Source: Rhodoferax sp.
GTDB taxonomy: Bacteria; Pseudomonadota; Gammaproteobacteria; Burkholderiales; Burkholderiaceae_C
NCBI GenBank assembly: GCA_019449595.1
Contig: JAGRPL010000001.1
Coordinates: 207,386 to 271,385, forward strand
Reading direction: 5' to 3'
Length of the DNA stretch: 64,000 nucleotides
Below the pieces are notes generated by a model, which searched no databases, was not told the DNA's origin, and worked only from the letters and a program-made list of their open reading frames with translations. Positions 14,711-23,946 of the stretch are shown here, one piece after another. The number at the start of each line of letters is the position of its first letter. The first letter of the stretch is position 1. Made by a program: the position numbers and the translations under genes.

Positions 14711-17308
14711 ATGTCCACCCCCCAGCCAACGCCGTTGAGCCTGCAAAACCTGCAGTCGGTCGTGGACACGCTGCCGGTGGCGTTCTTTGTCAAGGACCTG
14801 GACAGCCGCCTGTTGCTGGTCAACAAGACCTGCGAAGACGTTCTGGGGGTGCCCTTCGAAGACCTGCGCGGCACCCGGGGCGACGCGTACTACACCCCCG
14901 AGCAACTCACCCGCACCCAGGAAAAGATCCAGGAATCCCTGGCGTCGGGACGCACCGTGCGCTACGAGACCCATTACTGGAACGCCCAGCACGGGCAGCG
15001 CCGCTGGGGGCAGACCTCCCTCAAGCCGGTCTACGACGCGCAGGGCCACCCGCTGTACCTAATGGGCACGACGGTCGACATCCACGCGCAAAAGCAGCTG
15101 CAGCAACTGCTCGACGGCGAGCGCACCCTGCTGGAAATGATGGCCCGCAACGCACCGCTGCCGGACATCCTGGGCACCTATGCCCGCAGTTACGAGGCCA
15201 CCTTTGCCGGCATGCTGTGCGCGATCCTGCTGTTCGATGCCGACGGCATGCACCTGCGCCACGGCGCCGCCCCCAGCCTGCCGGCGGCCTATTGCCAGGC
15301 CATGGAGAACCGGGCTGCAGGCCCGCACCTGGGCTTTGGCGGCCCCGCCGTGCCCCCGCCGCAAGACACCGTGGTGTCCGACATCGCCACAGATCCCCTG
15401 TGGCAGGACCACCGAGACCTGGCGCTGGCGCACGGCCTGCACGCGTGCTGGTGCGCCCCCATCGTGTCGTCCAAAGGCCAGGTGTGGGGCACGTTTGCGG
15501 TCTACCACGCCACGCGGCGCACACCCCGCGCCGAAGAGCTGCAGGCCATCCAGCGCGGCGCCTACATGGCCGGCCTGGCCATGGGCCACCACGCCGCCGA
15601 GCGACAACGCCAGGCCGACCAGGAGGCACTGCACGAAGCGGTGCTGCACACCCGCACCATCCTGGACAACATCCTTGACGGCGTCGTCACCGTCAGCCAG
15701 CAGGGTGTGATCCAGTCCTTCAACAAGGCGGCCGCCACCATCTTTGGCTACCACCCCGAAGAGGTGCTGGGCAGCAGCCTGGGCATCCTGCTGCCCGAAG
15801 GCCTGCGCAACCGCCAGGACAGCCTGCTGCGGCGCCACACCCGCACCGGCCCGGCCGATTTCGTCGGCACGCAGCGCGAAGCACAGGGGCAGCGCAAGGA
15901 CGGCACCGTGTTCCCCATCAGCCTGTCGGTGTCCAAGATCACCCATGCCGGGCAACCCCTGTTCATTGGCGTGATCCGCGACATCACCCTGCGCCGCCAG
16001 AGCGAGCAGGAGATCCGGCGGCTGGCCTTCTACGACCCGCTGACCGAATTGCCCAACCGGCGCCTGCTGACCGACCGGCTCCAGCAGGCCATGGTGACCT
16101 CGGCACGCACCGGACAGCACGGTGCCGTGATGTTCCTGGACCTGGACAACTTCAAGCAGCTCAATGACACCCATGGCCACGACGCCGGCGACCTGCTGCT
16201 GCAGCAGGTGGCCATCCGCCTGCGGACCTGCGTGCGCGAGGGTGACAGCGTGGCGCGCCTGGGGGGCGACGAGTTCGTGGTGCTGCTGGAAAACCTGAGC
16301 CCTTCGGTGGTGGACAGCGCCACCCACGCCGAACTGGTCGCCAGCAAGATCCAGAGCGCCCTGGGCCAGCCCTACAACCTGCGCGGCCTCGTCTGCAACA
16401 GCACGCCCAGCGCGGGCATTGCCGTGTACCTGGGCGACAACGAGGGCACGGACGACCTGCTCAAGAAGGCCGACGTGGCCATGTACCAGGCCAAGGCCGC
16501 CGGGCGCAACACGGTACGGTTCTTCGATCCGGCCATGCAGGCGTCGGTCAACGCCCACGCGGCACTGGCGCACGACATGCGCCGCGGCCTGGCCCGGCAC
16601 GAATTCATGCTGCTGTACCAGTTCCAGGTGGACGTCCACGGCATGCCCACCGGAGCCGAGGCGCTGCTGCGCTGGAACCACCCCACGCAGGGCATGGTGT
16701 CACCGGCGCAGTTCATTCCCCTGGCCGAAGAGTCCGGCATGGGGCTGGCGCTGGGCCGGTGGGTGCTGGAATCCGCCTGCAACCAGCTGCGGGTATGGGC
16801 CGATCAACCCGTCACCCGGCACTGGACGCTGGCGGTCAACGTGAGCGCCTCCCAGTTTGCGCAGGCCGACTTCGTGGCGCAGGTCGCGTCGGCGCTGCGC
16901 CAATCGGGAGCCTGCCCCCAGCGGCTGACGCTGGAGCTCACCGAGCGCATCGTGATGGACCACCCGGATGACACCCGGGTCAAGATGAACGCCCTCAAGG
17001 CCCTGGGCGTGCGCCTGTCGCTGGACGACTTCGGCACCGGCTACTCGTCCCTGCTGCACCTGCAGCAGCTGCCACTGGACCAGCTCAAGATCGACCAGTC
17101 GTTCGTGCACGACCTGCTGGCGCACCGCGGTGAGGCCTCGGTGGCGCGCTCGGTGGTTGCGCTGGGCCACAGCCTGGGCCTGACCGTCATTGCCGAAGGC
17201 GTGGAGACCGCCGGGCAGCGCAACCTGCTGGCCGACCTGGGCTGCGACGCCTTCCAGGGCTATTACTTCGGCCGACCCACCCCCGCGGGCGAGCTCACCC
17301 ACCACTGA
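14711..17308 (+). CDS. PAS-GAF-PAS-GGDEF-EAL cyclic-di-GMP turnover protein
   Basis: An 865-aa cytosolic signalling protein without membrane spans. Domains in order: PAS (about 8-125, DTLPVAFFVKDLDSRLLLVNK), GAF-like (about 145-295), PAS (about 317-430, ILDNILDGVVTVSQQGVIQSFNK), GGDEF (about 440-600) with intact RLGGDEF at 516-522, and EAL (about 615-855) with EALLRW at 650-655, TLELTER, DDFGTGYSSL, LKIDQSFV and AEGVET. Both catalytic sites look intact, so it could make and break cyclic di-GMP depending on PAS/GAF input. The usual YQPxV near the start of EAL reads YQFQV, a small departure. It is a single gene, with a perfect hairpin just upstream. Confidence 0.93.
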   Translation: MSTPQPTPLSLQNLQSVVDTLPVAFFVKDLDSRLLLVNKTCEDVLGVPFEDLRGTRGDAYYTPEQLTRTQEKIQESLASGRTVRYETHYWNAQHGQRRWGQTSLKPVYDAQGHPLYLMGTTVDIHAQKQLQQLLDGERTLLEMMARNAPLPDILGTYARSYEATFAGMLCAILLFDADGMHLRHGAAPSLPAAYCQAMENRAAGPHLGFGGPAVPPPQDTVVSDIATDPLWQDHRDLALAHGLHACWCAPIVSSKGQVWGTFAVYHATRRTPRAEELQAIQRGAYMAGLAMGHHAAERQRQADQEALHEAVLHTRTILDNILDGVVTVSQQGVIQSFNKAAATIFGYHPEEVLGSSLGILLPEGLRNRQDSLLRRHTRTGPADFVGTQREAQGQRKDGTVFPISLSVSKITHAGQPLFIGVIRDITLRRQSEQEIRRLAFYDPLTELPNRRLLTDRLQQAMVTSARTGQHGAVMFLDLDNFKQLNDTHGHDAGDLLLQQVAIRLRTCVREGDSVARLGGDEFVVLLENLSPSVVDSATHAELVASKIQSALGQPYNLRGLVCNSTPSAGIAVYLGDNEGTDDLLKKADVAMYQAKAAGRNTVRFFDPAMQASVNAHAALAHDMRRGLARHEFMLLYQFQVDVHGMPTGAEALLRWNHPTQGMVSPAQFIPLAEESGMGLALGRWVLESACNQLRVWADQPVTRHWTLAVNVSASQFAQADFVAQVASALRQSGACPQRLTLELTERIVMDHPDDTRVKMNALKALGVRLSLDDFGTGYSSLLHLQQLPLDQLKIDQSFVHDLLAHRGEASVARSVVALGHSLGLTVIAEGVETAGQRNLLADLGCDAFQGYYFGRPTPAGELTHH

Positions 17309-17319
17309 GCCGCCGCGCC

Positions 17320-18174
17320 CTACTGCCGCGCAGTGCGGACGTTGGCCGGCAGGCGCTGCGGGTGGCTGGTGCGAAACGGGTTGATGTCCAGCCCGCCGCG
17401 GCGCGTGTAGCGCGCATACACTGCCAGCTTCAGCGGCTTGCAGCGCGTCCAGATGTCCATGAAGATGCGCTCCACGCACTGCTCGTGGAACTCGTTGTGG
17501 TTGCGAAAGCTCACCAGGTACTGCAGCAGGCCGCCCTGCTCGATCTGGTCGCCGGTGTAGCTGATCTGCACGCTGCCCCAGTCGGGCTGGCCGGTCACCA
17601 GGCAGTTGCTCTTGAGCAGGTTGCTGGTCAGCACTTCAGAGACGGGCGCCTCACCCGGCGTCACCGTGAGCAGATCAGGCGCCGGCGTGTAGCGGGTGCA
17701 TTCGATGTCGAGCCGGTCCAGGTTCAGGCCGTCGAGCTCATGGATGGGTTCGCGGTCGAACTGCTCTGGGCCCACCAGCGTGACGCCGATGGACGCCACC
17801 CGGGCCGGATCGGGCGCGTTGCGCCACACCGCTTCGGTGATGTCGGCCCGCAGACGCTCGCGCACGGCATTGGCGTCGGCAAACGGCGTGTTGTTGAAGC
17901 TGTTGAGGTAGAGCTTGAACGACTTGCTCTCCACGATGTTGACCGACTCGCAGGGCACGGTGAAATGCGCCAGCGCCACCTGGGGCTTGCCGCGCAGGTT
18001 GAGCCAGCTCAGTTCGAACGCCGTCCACATGTCGGCGCCAAAGAACGGCGCCACGCCGTCGATGCCGATCTCGGCGCGCTTGCCGGCCCGGGGAATGGGA
18101 AACAGCAGCGACGCATCGTAATGGTCCTGGTAGGCCGAGGCCTTGCCGAGCTGGGATTGTTCAGGAGTGTTCAT
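17320..18174 (-). CDS. queF: NADPH-dependent 7-cyano-7-deazaguanine reductase
   Basis: A 284-aa long-form (type II) QueF, which reduces preQ0 to preQ1 in queuosine biosynthesis. The T-fold halves and motif residues are visible: the QueF motif region [15 protein letters not shown], the nucleophilic-cysteine phrase [13 protein letters not shown], and the C-terminal [18 protein letters not shown] with the glutamate pair used in substrate binding. The ATG at 18174 is preferred over a GTG at 18183. The gene follows an alpha/beta hydrolase gene by 5 bp and is probably co-transcribed with it, although the hydrolase has no known role in queuosine synthesis. Confidence 0.95.
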   Translation of the reverse strand: MNTPEQSQLGKASAYQDHYDASLLFPIPRAGKRAEIGIDGVAPFFGADMWTAFELSWLNLRGKPQVALAHFTVPCESVNIVESKSFKLYLNSFNNTPFADANAVRERLRADITEAVWRNAPDPARVASIGVTLVGPEQFDREPIHELDGLNLDRLDIECTRYTPAPDLLTVTPGEAPVSEVLTSNLLKSNCLVTGQPDWGSVQISYTGDQIEQGGLLQYLVSFRNHNEFHEQCVERIFMDIWTRCKPLKLAVYARYTRRGGLDINPFRTSHPQRLPANVRTARQ

Positions 18175-18179
18175 GGGGG

Positions 18180-19103
18180 TCACGCCGCGGCCGGTTGCCC
18201 GGCCGCCTGTAAATGGGGAATCAGCACACCGAGCATCTGCGCCACGGGCTCCGGAGGCAGGTCATGGCCCATGCCGTCAATGCCCACCAGCCGCGCGCCG
18301 GCAATGCGCCGCGCCGTGTCTTCGCCATGGGCATAGGGCACCAGCGGGTCGGCCCGGCCGTGCAGCACCAGCGTGGGGCTGCTGATGCGCGCCAGCTGCG
18401 CCGCACGGGTCACGTCGGCCAGGATGGCCAGCATCTGGCGCGCCGTGCCGGCCGGATGGAAGCTACGCTGCACGCCTTCCAGAATGCGCGCGCGCAGCTC
18501 CGGTTCGGGCGTGGGGTAGGCAGGGCTGCCGATGACCCGGAACAGCTGGACGAAATGGTCCACCACCGCCTGCGGCTGCCGGCTGGCCGGGCGGCGCAGC
18601 AGGGCCCGCACCACCTCGGGGCGCGCCTGCGGCAGGCCCTTGGCGCCGCTGCTGCTCATGATGCTGGTCAGGCTCAGGGTGCGCCGGGGCGCCGCAATGG
18701 CCACGCGCTGCGCAACCATGCCGCCCATGCTGGCGCCCACCACGTGCGCGCGCTCCACGCCCAGGGCGTCGAGCACGCCCAGGGCATCGGCCGCCATGTC
18801 GGTCAGCGTGTAAGGTGCCCGCGGCACCAGCCCCAGCTTGTGCTGGAGCCCGGCCCACAGCAGGCTGGGCGTGCCCAGGTGGTCGAAGGACTGGCTCAGG
18901 CCCGCATCGCGGTTGTCCATGCGGATGACGCGAAAGCCGGCGTCCACCAGCGCCTGCACCAGTTCGCCCGGCCAGGCCACGAGCTGCATGCCCAGGCCCA
19001 TGATGAGCAGCACCACGGGGCGGCTTGGTGCGCCGGCATCCAGCGCCGGGTCCGCGGCCGAGTCCTCCACTTCGATGGTGATGCCGTTTGCTCTTATTTT
19101 CAT
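18180..19103 (-). CDS. Alpha/beta hydrolase
   Basis: A 307-aa serine hydrolase. Landmarks: [14 protein letters not shown] (oxyanion-side HG-like loop), [12 protein letters not shown], the nucleophile elbow [12 protein letters not shown], the acid in [14 protein letters not shown] and the histidine in [11 protein letters not shown]. No signal peptide. This type covers esterases and haloperoxidase- or rhodomycin-methylesterase-like enzymes; the substrate is unknown. The start at 19103 ([14 protein letters not shown]) is right for the family. The first codons, including the ATG, lie inside a dispersed-repeat copy, so the repeat has supplied the translation start. Likely operon with queF, 5 bp downstream. 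Confidence 0.88.
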   Translation of the reverse strand: MKIRANGITIEVEDSAADPALDAGAPSRPVVLLIMGLGMQLVAWPGELVQALVDAGFRVIRMDNRDAGLSQSFDHLGTPSLLWAGLQHKLGLVPRAPYTLTDMAADALGVLDALGVERAHVVGASMGGMVAQRVAIAAPRRTLSLTSIMSSSGAKGLPQARPEVVRALLRRPASRQPQAVVDHFVQLFRVIGSPAYPTPEPELRARILEGVQRSFHPAGTARQMLAILADVTRAAQLARISSPTLVLHGRADPLVPYAHGEDTARRIAGARLVGIDGMGHDLPPEPVAQMLGVLIPHLQAAGQPAAA

Positions 19104-19117
19104 AGCTCTCTGCGCAG
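19090..19117 (+). repeat. Dispersed repeat core, copy d (start of alpha/beta hydrolase gene)
   Basis: Core GCTCTTATTTTCATAGC then TCTCTGCGCAG, with similarity on to GGCTACAGGCC (about 19138). The hydrolase ATG (19103-19101, minus strand) lies within the 17-bp left part. The outer part ends at the YaaA stop codon (19130). Confidence 0.8.
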
Positions 19118-19129
19118 GCTGTACGCTGG

Positions 19130-19918
19130 CTACAGGCCTTTTTGGCTCTGATTGTCGCGCCGGAACACATACCGGTCCGGTGTTGACAGGGCCTGGCTCC
19201 ACGCATACCCCTCCAGGGCGAACGCCCGCAGATCCTCGGGCTTGACCACCTGGTGGGTGGCGGCAAACCGCGCCATCAGCCCGCGCGCACGCTTGGCCAT
19301 GAAGCTGATGACCTTGTACTGGCCGCTCTTGAACTCCTCGAACACGCACTCCACCACCCGCGCCTTCAACGCACCGGTGTCAACCGCCTTGAAATACTCC
19401 TGCGAGGCCAGGTTGATGACCACCGGGCTGATGTCGGCCTGCAGGCGGGTGTTGAGGTAATCGGAAATCTGCGTGCCCCAGTACGCGTAGAGGTTGCGCC
19501 CCTGCGGGTTGGCCAGGCGGGTGCCCATCTCCAGCCGGTAGGGCTGCATCAGGTCCATGGGGCGCAGCACGCCGTACAGGCCGCTGAGGACGCACACATG
19601 GTCCTGCGTCCAGGCCAGGTCCTGCGGGTTCAGGGTGCGGGCGTCCAGGCCCTCGTACACATCTCCATTGAACGCCATCAGCGCCTGGCGGGCGTTCTGC
19701 TCCGTGGCCTTGGGCGACCACGCCAGGTAGCGCGCCACATTGAGCGCGGCGAGCTTGTCGCTCAGCGACATGAGCGAGGCAATCTGCTGCGGCGACTGCG
19801 TGCGCAGCAGCGCAATCAGGGCCTGCGACTGCTTGACAAACAGCGGCGGTGTGTGGGGAAGTGGCCCCAGAGGGGTTTCATAGTCGAGCGACTTGGCGGG
19901 CGAGAGAAGAAAGAGCAT
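19130..19918 (-). CDS. yaaA: Peroxide stress protein YaaA
   Basis: A 262-aa cytosolic protein of the DUF328/YaaA family, which limits free iron and protects DNA during hydrogen peroxide stress. It starts with the diagnostic MLFLLSPAKSLDYE. Further family phrases are ALMAFNGDVYEGLDA, VLSGLYGVLRPMDLMQPYRLEMG, NLYAYWG, VINLASQEYFKAV and KVISFMAKRARGLMARF. Length is normal. It is divergent from a MaoC-like gene with 40 bp between starts. The 3' end runs into a dispersed repeat shared with the downstream hydrolase start. Confidence 0.95.
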   Translation of the reverse strand: MLFLLSPAKSLDYETPLGPLPHTPPLFVKQSQALIALLRTQSPQQIASLMSLSDKLAALNVARYLAWSPKATEQNARQALMAFNGDVYEGLDARTLNPQDLAWTQDHVCVLSGLYGVLRPMDLMQPYRLEMGTRLANPQGRNLYAYWGTQISDYLNTRLQADISPVVINLASQEYFKAVDTGALKARVVECVFEEFKSGQYKVISFMAKRARGLMARFAATHQVVKPEDLRAFALEGYAWSQALSTPDRYVFRRDNQSQKGL

Positions 19919-19958
19919 GCCGCATTATCCTGAAAGCCTGCCCCATAATCGCAGCGCC

Positions 19959-20891
19959 ATGGCCATACCCACACACTCCACCCCATCCGCCCCCCCGGCT
20001 GCGCCCCGCGCCGTGGTGCAGCTGCACTTTGACCGCCCCCCGTCCAACGGCAGTGGCCTGCTCGGTAGCCTGCTGGCGCGCCGCCCGGCGCAGGCCCCGG
20101 CCGAGGCGCTGGGGATGCGCTTTCATGCCCAGTGGAACGGCGTGCGCGCCCGATCCGCACAGCTGGCGCGCTACCGCACGGTGTGCGACCTGCCAGCGGG
20201 CCCCGCCCTGCCCTTGCTGTACCTGCACGCCCTGGCCATGCCGCTGCACATGGCCATCCTGAGCCACCCCGCGTTTCCGCTGCGCCTCCTGGGACTGGTG
20301 CACTGGAGCAACCGGATCGAATCCCTGCAGCCGGTTGCCAACGACGCGGTGCTGTCGCTGGAGTGCACGCTCAACGGCATCACGCCCACCGAGCGCGGCC
20401 AGTCGTTCAGCCTGCACACCACCGCCCGCGTGCAGGGCGCCGTCGTGTGGCGGGAAGTCAGCACCTTCCTGTCGCCCCTGGCCAAAAGAAAATCGGACTC
20501 TGCAACCAAGGCCCGCCCGGCCAGCGAAGTGCCGGAGCCCGACTGGGGCGCCCCCGTGGCGCAATGGCCAGTTGCGGCCAACGCCGGACGCCGCTTCGCC
20601 GGACCGTCGGGCGACTGGAACCCCATCCATGTGAGCGCCTTCACGGCCCGCCTGTTCGGCTACCCGCGCGCCATTGCCCACGGCCTGTTCAGCGCGGCGC
20701 GCTGCCTGGAACTGCTGCAGGCCAACCGGCCAGCCACCCACCCCGTGACGCTGGACCTGCGCTTCAAGCGCCCGCTGCTGATTCCCGGATCGGTGGCGCT
20801 GCACACCGCGCCCGAAGGCCCTGCCACCCGGTTCGTGCTGCGCGTGCAGCCCACGGGCGAGCCGCATATTGAAGGCGTATTTCAAGGCTGA
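19959..20891 (+). CDS. MaoC-like / FAS-type acyl dehydratase
   Basis: A 310-aa protein with a double hot-dog arrangement. The C-terminal half carries the hydratase-2 motif in FAGPSGDWNPIHVSAFTA, with the catalytic Asp and His, followed by FGYPRAIAHGLFSAARCLE; it ends with LDLRFKRPLLIPGSVAL. It probably hydrates or dehydrates a 3-hydroxyacyl thioester (CoA or ACP). The N-terminal half is a degenerate hot dog, as in eukaryote-like MaoC proteins. The ATG at 19959 is favoured over upstream frames that overlap YaaA. It is not within a fatty acid operon. A dispersed repeat lies just after its stop codon. Confidence 0.82.
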   Translation: MAIPTHSTPSAPPAAPRAVVQLHFDRPPSNGSGLLGSLLARRPAQAPAEALGMRFHAQWNGVRARSAQLARYRTVCDLPAGPALPLLYLHALAMPLHMAILSHPAFPLRLLGLVHWSNRIESLQPVANDAVLSLECTLNGITPTERGQSFSLHTTARVQGAVVWREVSTFLSPLAKRKSDSATKARPASEVPEPDWGAPVAQWPVAANAGRRFAGPSGDWNPIHVSAFTARLFGYPRAIAHGLFSAARCLELLQANRPATHPVTLDLRFKRPLLIPGSVALHTAPEGPATRFVLRVQPTGEPHIEGVFQG

Positions 20892-20915
20892 ATCAGCCGT
20901 TGACGCCCGTCGCAC

Positions 20916-20943
20916 CTGCGCAGACAGCTATCCATTCAATAGC
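20916..20943 (-). repeat. Dispersed repeat core, copy e (intergenic)
   Basis: Minus strand: GCTATTGAATGGATAGC then TGTCTGCGCAG, with a perfect GCTAT...ATAGC inverted repeat at its end. It lies between the convergent dehydratase and phosphatase genes and is nearly identical to the core of copy c. Confidence 0.85.
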
Positions 20944-20969
20944 AAGACACCACGCGGCCTGACCGGCCG

Positions 20970-21674
20970 TCAAGGGTGCCACGCACGCGGCTGCAGCGCG
21001 AAGGCCTGGGCGTGCTGCGCCACCTCCACCCAGACACACTCGCCGTTCTTGCGCTTCATGTGCAGGACGGCCGTGCGCGCCAGCCCCTGGATGTGGCGGG
21101 TCACCACATCCATGACCCACCCGTGGGTGATAACCAGCACGCGCTGGCCGGGATGGTGCTGGCCGATGGTGTCGAAGGCGCCCAGCACGCGGTCCGCGAA
21201 TTCGTCCATGGTCTCGCCGCCGGCAAATTCGGCGGCCGGGTTGCGCCGCAGAATCTGCTCCAGCAGCACCGGATTCAACTCGGCCAGCTCCTGCTTGGGA
21301 ATGCCCTGCACGGCGCCAAAGTGCTTTTCCTTGAGCCCTTCATGACAGGACGGCGGTGGCAGGCCCAGCGCCGCCGCAACGATTTCGGCGGTTTCCCGCG
21401 CCCGCACCAGCGGGCTGCTCCAGATCGCCGAGAACCCGGCATCGGCCAGCGGTTGCGCCATGGCATGGGCCTGCTGGCGCCCCAGTGCGTTGATGGGCAC
21501 GTCCAGCCAGCCCTGCAGAACGCCCTTCTTGTTCCAGTCGGTTTCGCCATGGCGGGCAATGCAGAGGTGCGCCGCCGGCACCCCGCCGGCGCGCCCATGC
21601 AGCCCGTCGCCAGGCCCCGGCGCTCCGCGGCGCTGGCCTGTTTCAGCGACCCTAGTGGACAACTGCGCAGCCAT
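20970..21674 (-). CDS. Histidine phosphatase family protein
   Basis: About 234 aa. The phosphohistidine motif CIARHGETDWN is followed by LQGWLDVPINALGRQQA, SSPLVRARETAEIVA and the second catalytic histidine in VLVITHGWVMDVVTRHIQG, the layout of GpmB/CobC-type phosphatases. The first 35 residues are not conserved, and starts at 21692 (GTG/ATG region), 21674 or further in are possible. Candidate roles are a broad phosphomonoesterase or an alpha-ribazole or phosphoglycerate phosphatase; the context (single gene) does not decide. It is convergent with the dehydratase gene. Confidence 0.88.
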   Translation of the reverse strand: MAAQLSTRVAETGQRRGAPGPGDGLHGRAGGVPAAHLCIARHGETDWNKKGVLQGWLDVPINALGRQQAHAMAQPLADAGFSAIWSSPLVRARETAEIVAAALGLPPPSCHEGLKEKHFGAVQGIPKQELAELNPVLLEQILRRNPAAEFAGGETMDEFADRVLGAFDTIGQHHPGQRVLVITHGWVMDVVTRHIQGLARTAVLHMKRKNGECVWVEVAQHAQAFALQPRAWHP

Positions 21675-21725
21675 GCCGCCAGTGTGCCGCAAATCCGCGG
21701 CCGTGGCAGCCCGTTTCGTCGGGGT

Positions 21726-22901
21726 TTACACGCAGGCGTCGGGCCCGCCAGGCACTCGCACCCAGCCTTCCATGATGCGGCGTGCCGAGCGGCTCATCAG
21801 CGCCTTGTGCACCTGCCACTGGCCGTGCACCTCCTGGGCCTGCGCGCCCACCTCCAGGCGCCCGGACGGGTGGCCGAAGCACACCCGGCCATCGGCGCCC
21901 GACGGCGCCACCCGGTGCACCAGCGTTCCGGGAATGGCGGCCGCCACGGCAAGGGCCACAGCCCCGGTGCCCGTCATGGCGTGGTGCAGCTGCCCCATGG
22001 AAAAAATGCGCGCCAGCAGGTGGATGGACGCGCCGTCCACCACCCGACCATCGGACGCCGTGTAACTGGCGGGGCTGGCCACCAGCGCAAGCTTGGGGGT
22101 GTGCGGCCGCAGCGCGCTGGCCTCCTGCGCACTGCCTGCCAGGCCCATGGCCACGGCGGCGCGGGCGCGGATGGCCTCGGCCCGCGCCAGCAGGTCGGCG
22201 TTGCCGTTGACGTCGCCCTGCAGCTCCGTGCCGCGCAGGCCCAGGGTAGCCGCCGCGATAAACACAGTGGGGTTGCCCGCGTTGATCAGGGTTGCCTCCA
22301 CCACCCCGACCCCGGGCACATCCAGCAGGTCCACACGCTGGCCCGTGGGAAACAGGGCAGCACCCGCGCCCGCCTGCGCACCGGACGCCGGGTCCATGAA
22401 TTCCAACCGGATTTCGGCCGCGGGAAAGGCCACGCCATCGAGCATGAAATCGCCTTCCTCCTGCACCGCCCCGCCAGCCATGGGCACGTGGGCCACGATC
22501 TGCTTGCCGATGTTGGCCTGCCAGATGCGCACCGTTGCCACCCCGTCAGCGGGGGCCTCCACCAAGCCGGCGCTGATGGCAAACGGCCCCACGGCCGCGC
22601 TCAGGTTGCCGCAGTTGCCCGACCAGTCGATGACCGGCTGGCCCACGGCCACGGCGCCGAACCAGTAGTCCACATCGCAGTCGGCACGCAGGGACTTGGC
22701 CACGATGACCACCTTGCTCGTGCTGGACGTGGCGCCGCCCATGCCGTCGATCTGCTTGCCATAGGGGTCCGGACTGCCGATCACCCGCAGCAGCACGCGG
22801 TCGCGCTCGGCCGGGTTGGCCGGCAGGTCGGGCGCATGGAAGAAAACGCCCTTGCTGGTGCCGCCACGCATGTAGACGGCGGGAATTCTGAGTTGTGTCA
22901 C
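21726..22901 (-). CDS. prpF: 2-methylaconitate cis-trans isomerase family protein PrpF
   Basis: A 391-aa isomerase of the PrpF family, which converts between methylaconitate isomers in the AcnD-type methylcitrate pathway; the same family includes 4-oxalomesaconate tautomerases. Landmarks: the N-terminal IPAVYMRGGTSKGVFF, DGMGGATSSTSKVVIV, WSGNCGNLSAAVGPFAI with the active-site cysteine, and INAGNPTVFI. Length is typical. No prpBCD or acnD genes are near, so a role in another tricarboxylate pathway is possible. It is divergent from a GNAT gene. Confidence 0.88.
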   Translation of the reverse strand: MTQLRIPAVYMRGGTSKGVFFHAPDLPANPAERDRVLLRVIGSPDPYGKQIDGMGGATSSTSKVVIVAKSLRADCDVDYWFGAVAVGQPVIDWSGNCGNLSAAVGPFAISAGLVEAPADGVATVRIWQANIGKQIVAHVPMAGGAVQEEGDFMLDGVAFPAAEIRLEFMDPASGAQAGAGAALFPTGQRVDLLDVPGVGVVEATLINAGNPTVFIAAATLGLRGTELQGDVNGNADLLARAEAIRARAAVAMGLAGSAQEASALRPHTPKLALVASPASYTASDGRVVDGASIHLLARIFSMGQLHHAMTGTGAVALAVAAAIPGTLVHRVAPSGADGRVCFGHPSGRLEVGAQAQEVHGQWQVHKALMSRSARRIMEGWVRVPGGPDACV

Positions 22902-23044
22902 GTCAAGCCCTCATCACTGCAGCGACCACTGCGCCGCAGGCGGAATGCTCTCACATCTCTGCTCCGGCGCAGCGGCACCCGCACTGGGCAAGCCCAACCC
23001 TTTGCCCTACACTGGCGCCCACTGGACACCCCGGGAGCGTGCGC

Positions 23045-23425
23045 ATGTGGCCATTTACGCAGACAGAGGACCCCGACAAGATCGACATCCAGCTGGACTT
23101 CTGGGGCGATGCGGGGGCGCCCTCGTTCACCGTGAAACTGGTGACCGAAGACCAGACGGTGCTGGAAGGCTTCGGGGAAATCCGGGGCACCGACTTTCGG
23201 CTGTGCAACATCAAGACCCACCCCGCCTACCGCCAACGGGGGTTCGGCACGACGGTGGTGGGCACGCTGATCGGGGCGGCCAGGGCCCGGCGCTGCACCA
23301 CCTTCACGCTGGAAGACGTTTCACCGCACAACCCCGAGGCCATCGCCGTCTACCAGAGCTTTGGCGCGGTGGCCCTGCCGCCCGGCAAACCCGGGGGCCA
23401 TGCCGATTACCGGCTCACGCTCTGA
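23045..23425 (+). CDS. GNAT-family N-acetyltransferase
   Basis: A 126-aa single-domain acetyltransferase. The acetyl-CoA pyrophosphate loop is seen in THPAYRQRGFGTTVVGTLIGAA (R-x-x-G-x-G/A type), followed by FTLEDVSPHNPEAIAVYQSFGAVAL, the usual beta5-alpha4 end. The ATG at 23045 (MWPFTQTED) gives a complete domain; upstream frame residues are low-complexity. Substrate unknown. It is convergent with the thioesterase gene (21-bp gap). Confidence 0.85.
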   Translation: MWPFTQTEDPDKIDIQLDFWGDAGAPSFTVKLVTEDQTVLEGFGEIRGTDFRLCNIKTHPAYRQRGFGTTVVGTLIGAARARRCTTFTLEDVSPHNPEAIAVYQSFGAVALPPGKPGGHADYRLTL

Positions 23426-23446
23426 ACCGGCTCCCGGCCACCGCGC

Positions 23447-23878
23447 TCACGCAGTCGCAGGCAGCCGGGCCAGGAAGGCCTTCGGCACCGGCGTCACCTT
23501 GCGGTCCTGGGGGGCAATGAAGACGATGCCGATCTTGCCCAGCGCCACTTCGCGGCCAGTTGCCAGCTCGCTCATGCGAAACTGCAGATCAAAGCCGTAC
23601 TTGTTGAAATCGGCCGGCAGCATTTCCACGCGCATGGTCTCGCCATGGAAACCCTCGGACTTGTACTGCGCCACGATGTCGCCCACGACGATGAGCGCGC
23701 CCTCCACGCCCGACTCGAAATAGCCCAGCGACTTGAAGAAACGCACCCGCGCCTCCGACACCAGCGTCAGCAGCTGCGCGTTGTCCAGATGTCCGCCCTG
23801 GTTGACGTGGCTGATGTAGATGGGCATGTCCGTTGCGAAGCTGTAACGGGGTGCCGGGGTGAGCTGGATGCGTGGCAT
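23447..23878 (-). CDS. Acyl-CoA thioesterase, hot-dog fold
   Basis: A 143-residue open frame, here read as a cytosolic single hot-dog protein of the 4-hydroxybenzoyl-CoA thioesterase/YbgC group. The sequence ISHVNQGGHLDNAQLLTLVSEARVRFFKSLG contains the family's long helix start, but the usual catalytic aspartate (D-x-N/M-x-H) position reads HVNQGGH, with Asn and the neighbouring Asp in HLDN. Substrate unknown. The start at 23878 (MPRIQLTP) is chosen over upstream Met. It lies next to the AraC gene on the same strand, 31 bp past its end. Confidence 0.8.
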   Translation of the reverse strand: MPRIQLTPAPRYSFATDMPIYISHVNQGGHLDNAQLLTLVSEARVRFFKSLGYFESGVEGALIVVGDIVAQYKSEGFHGETMRVEMLPADFNKYGFDLQFRMSELATGREVALGKIGIVFIAPQDRKVTPVPKAFLARLPATA

Positions 23879-23946
23879 GGGAACGAAATATAAAAAGGAA
23901 TGACAGCGGGCGCACAACGGCCCACCCCGGACTGTACCCGCGCGCC

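Noticed and set aside
17320..19117. PreQ1 riboswitch for queF
   Set aside because: queF lies 5 bp after the hydrolase gene and the hydrolase leader is a dispersed repeat; no riboswitch fold could be recognised.
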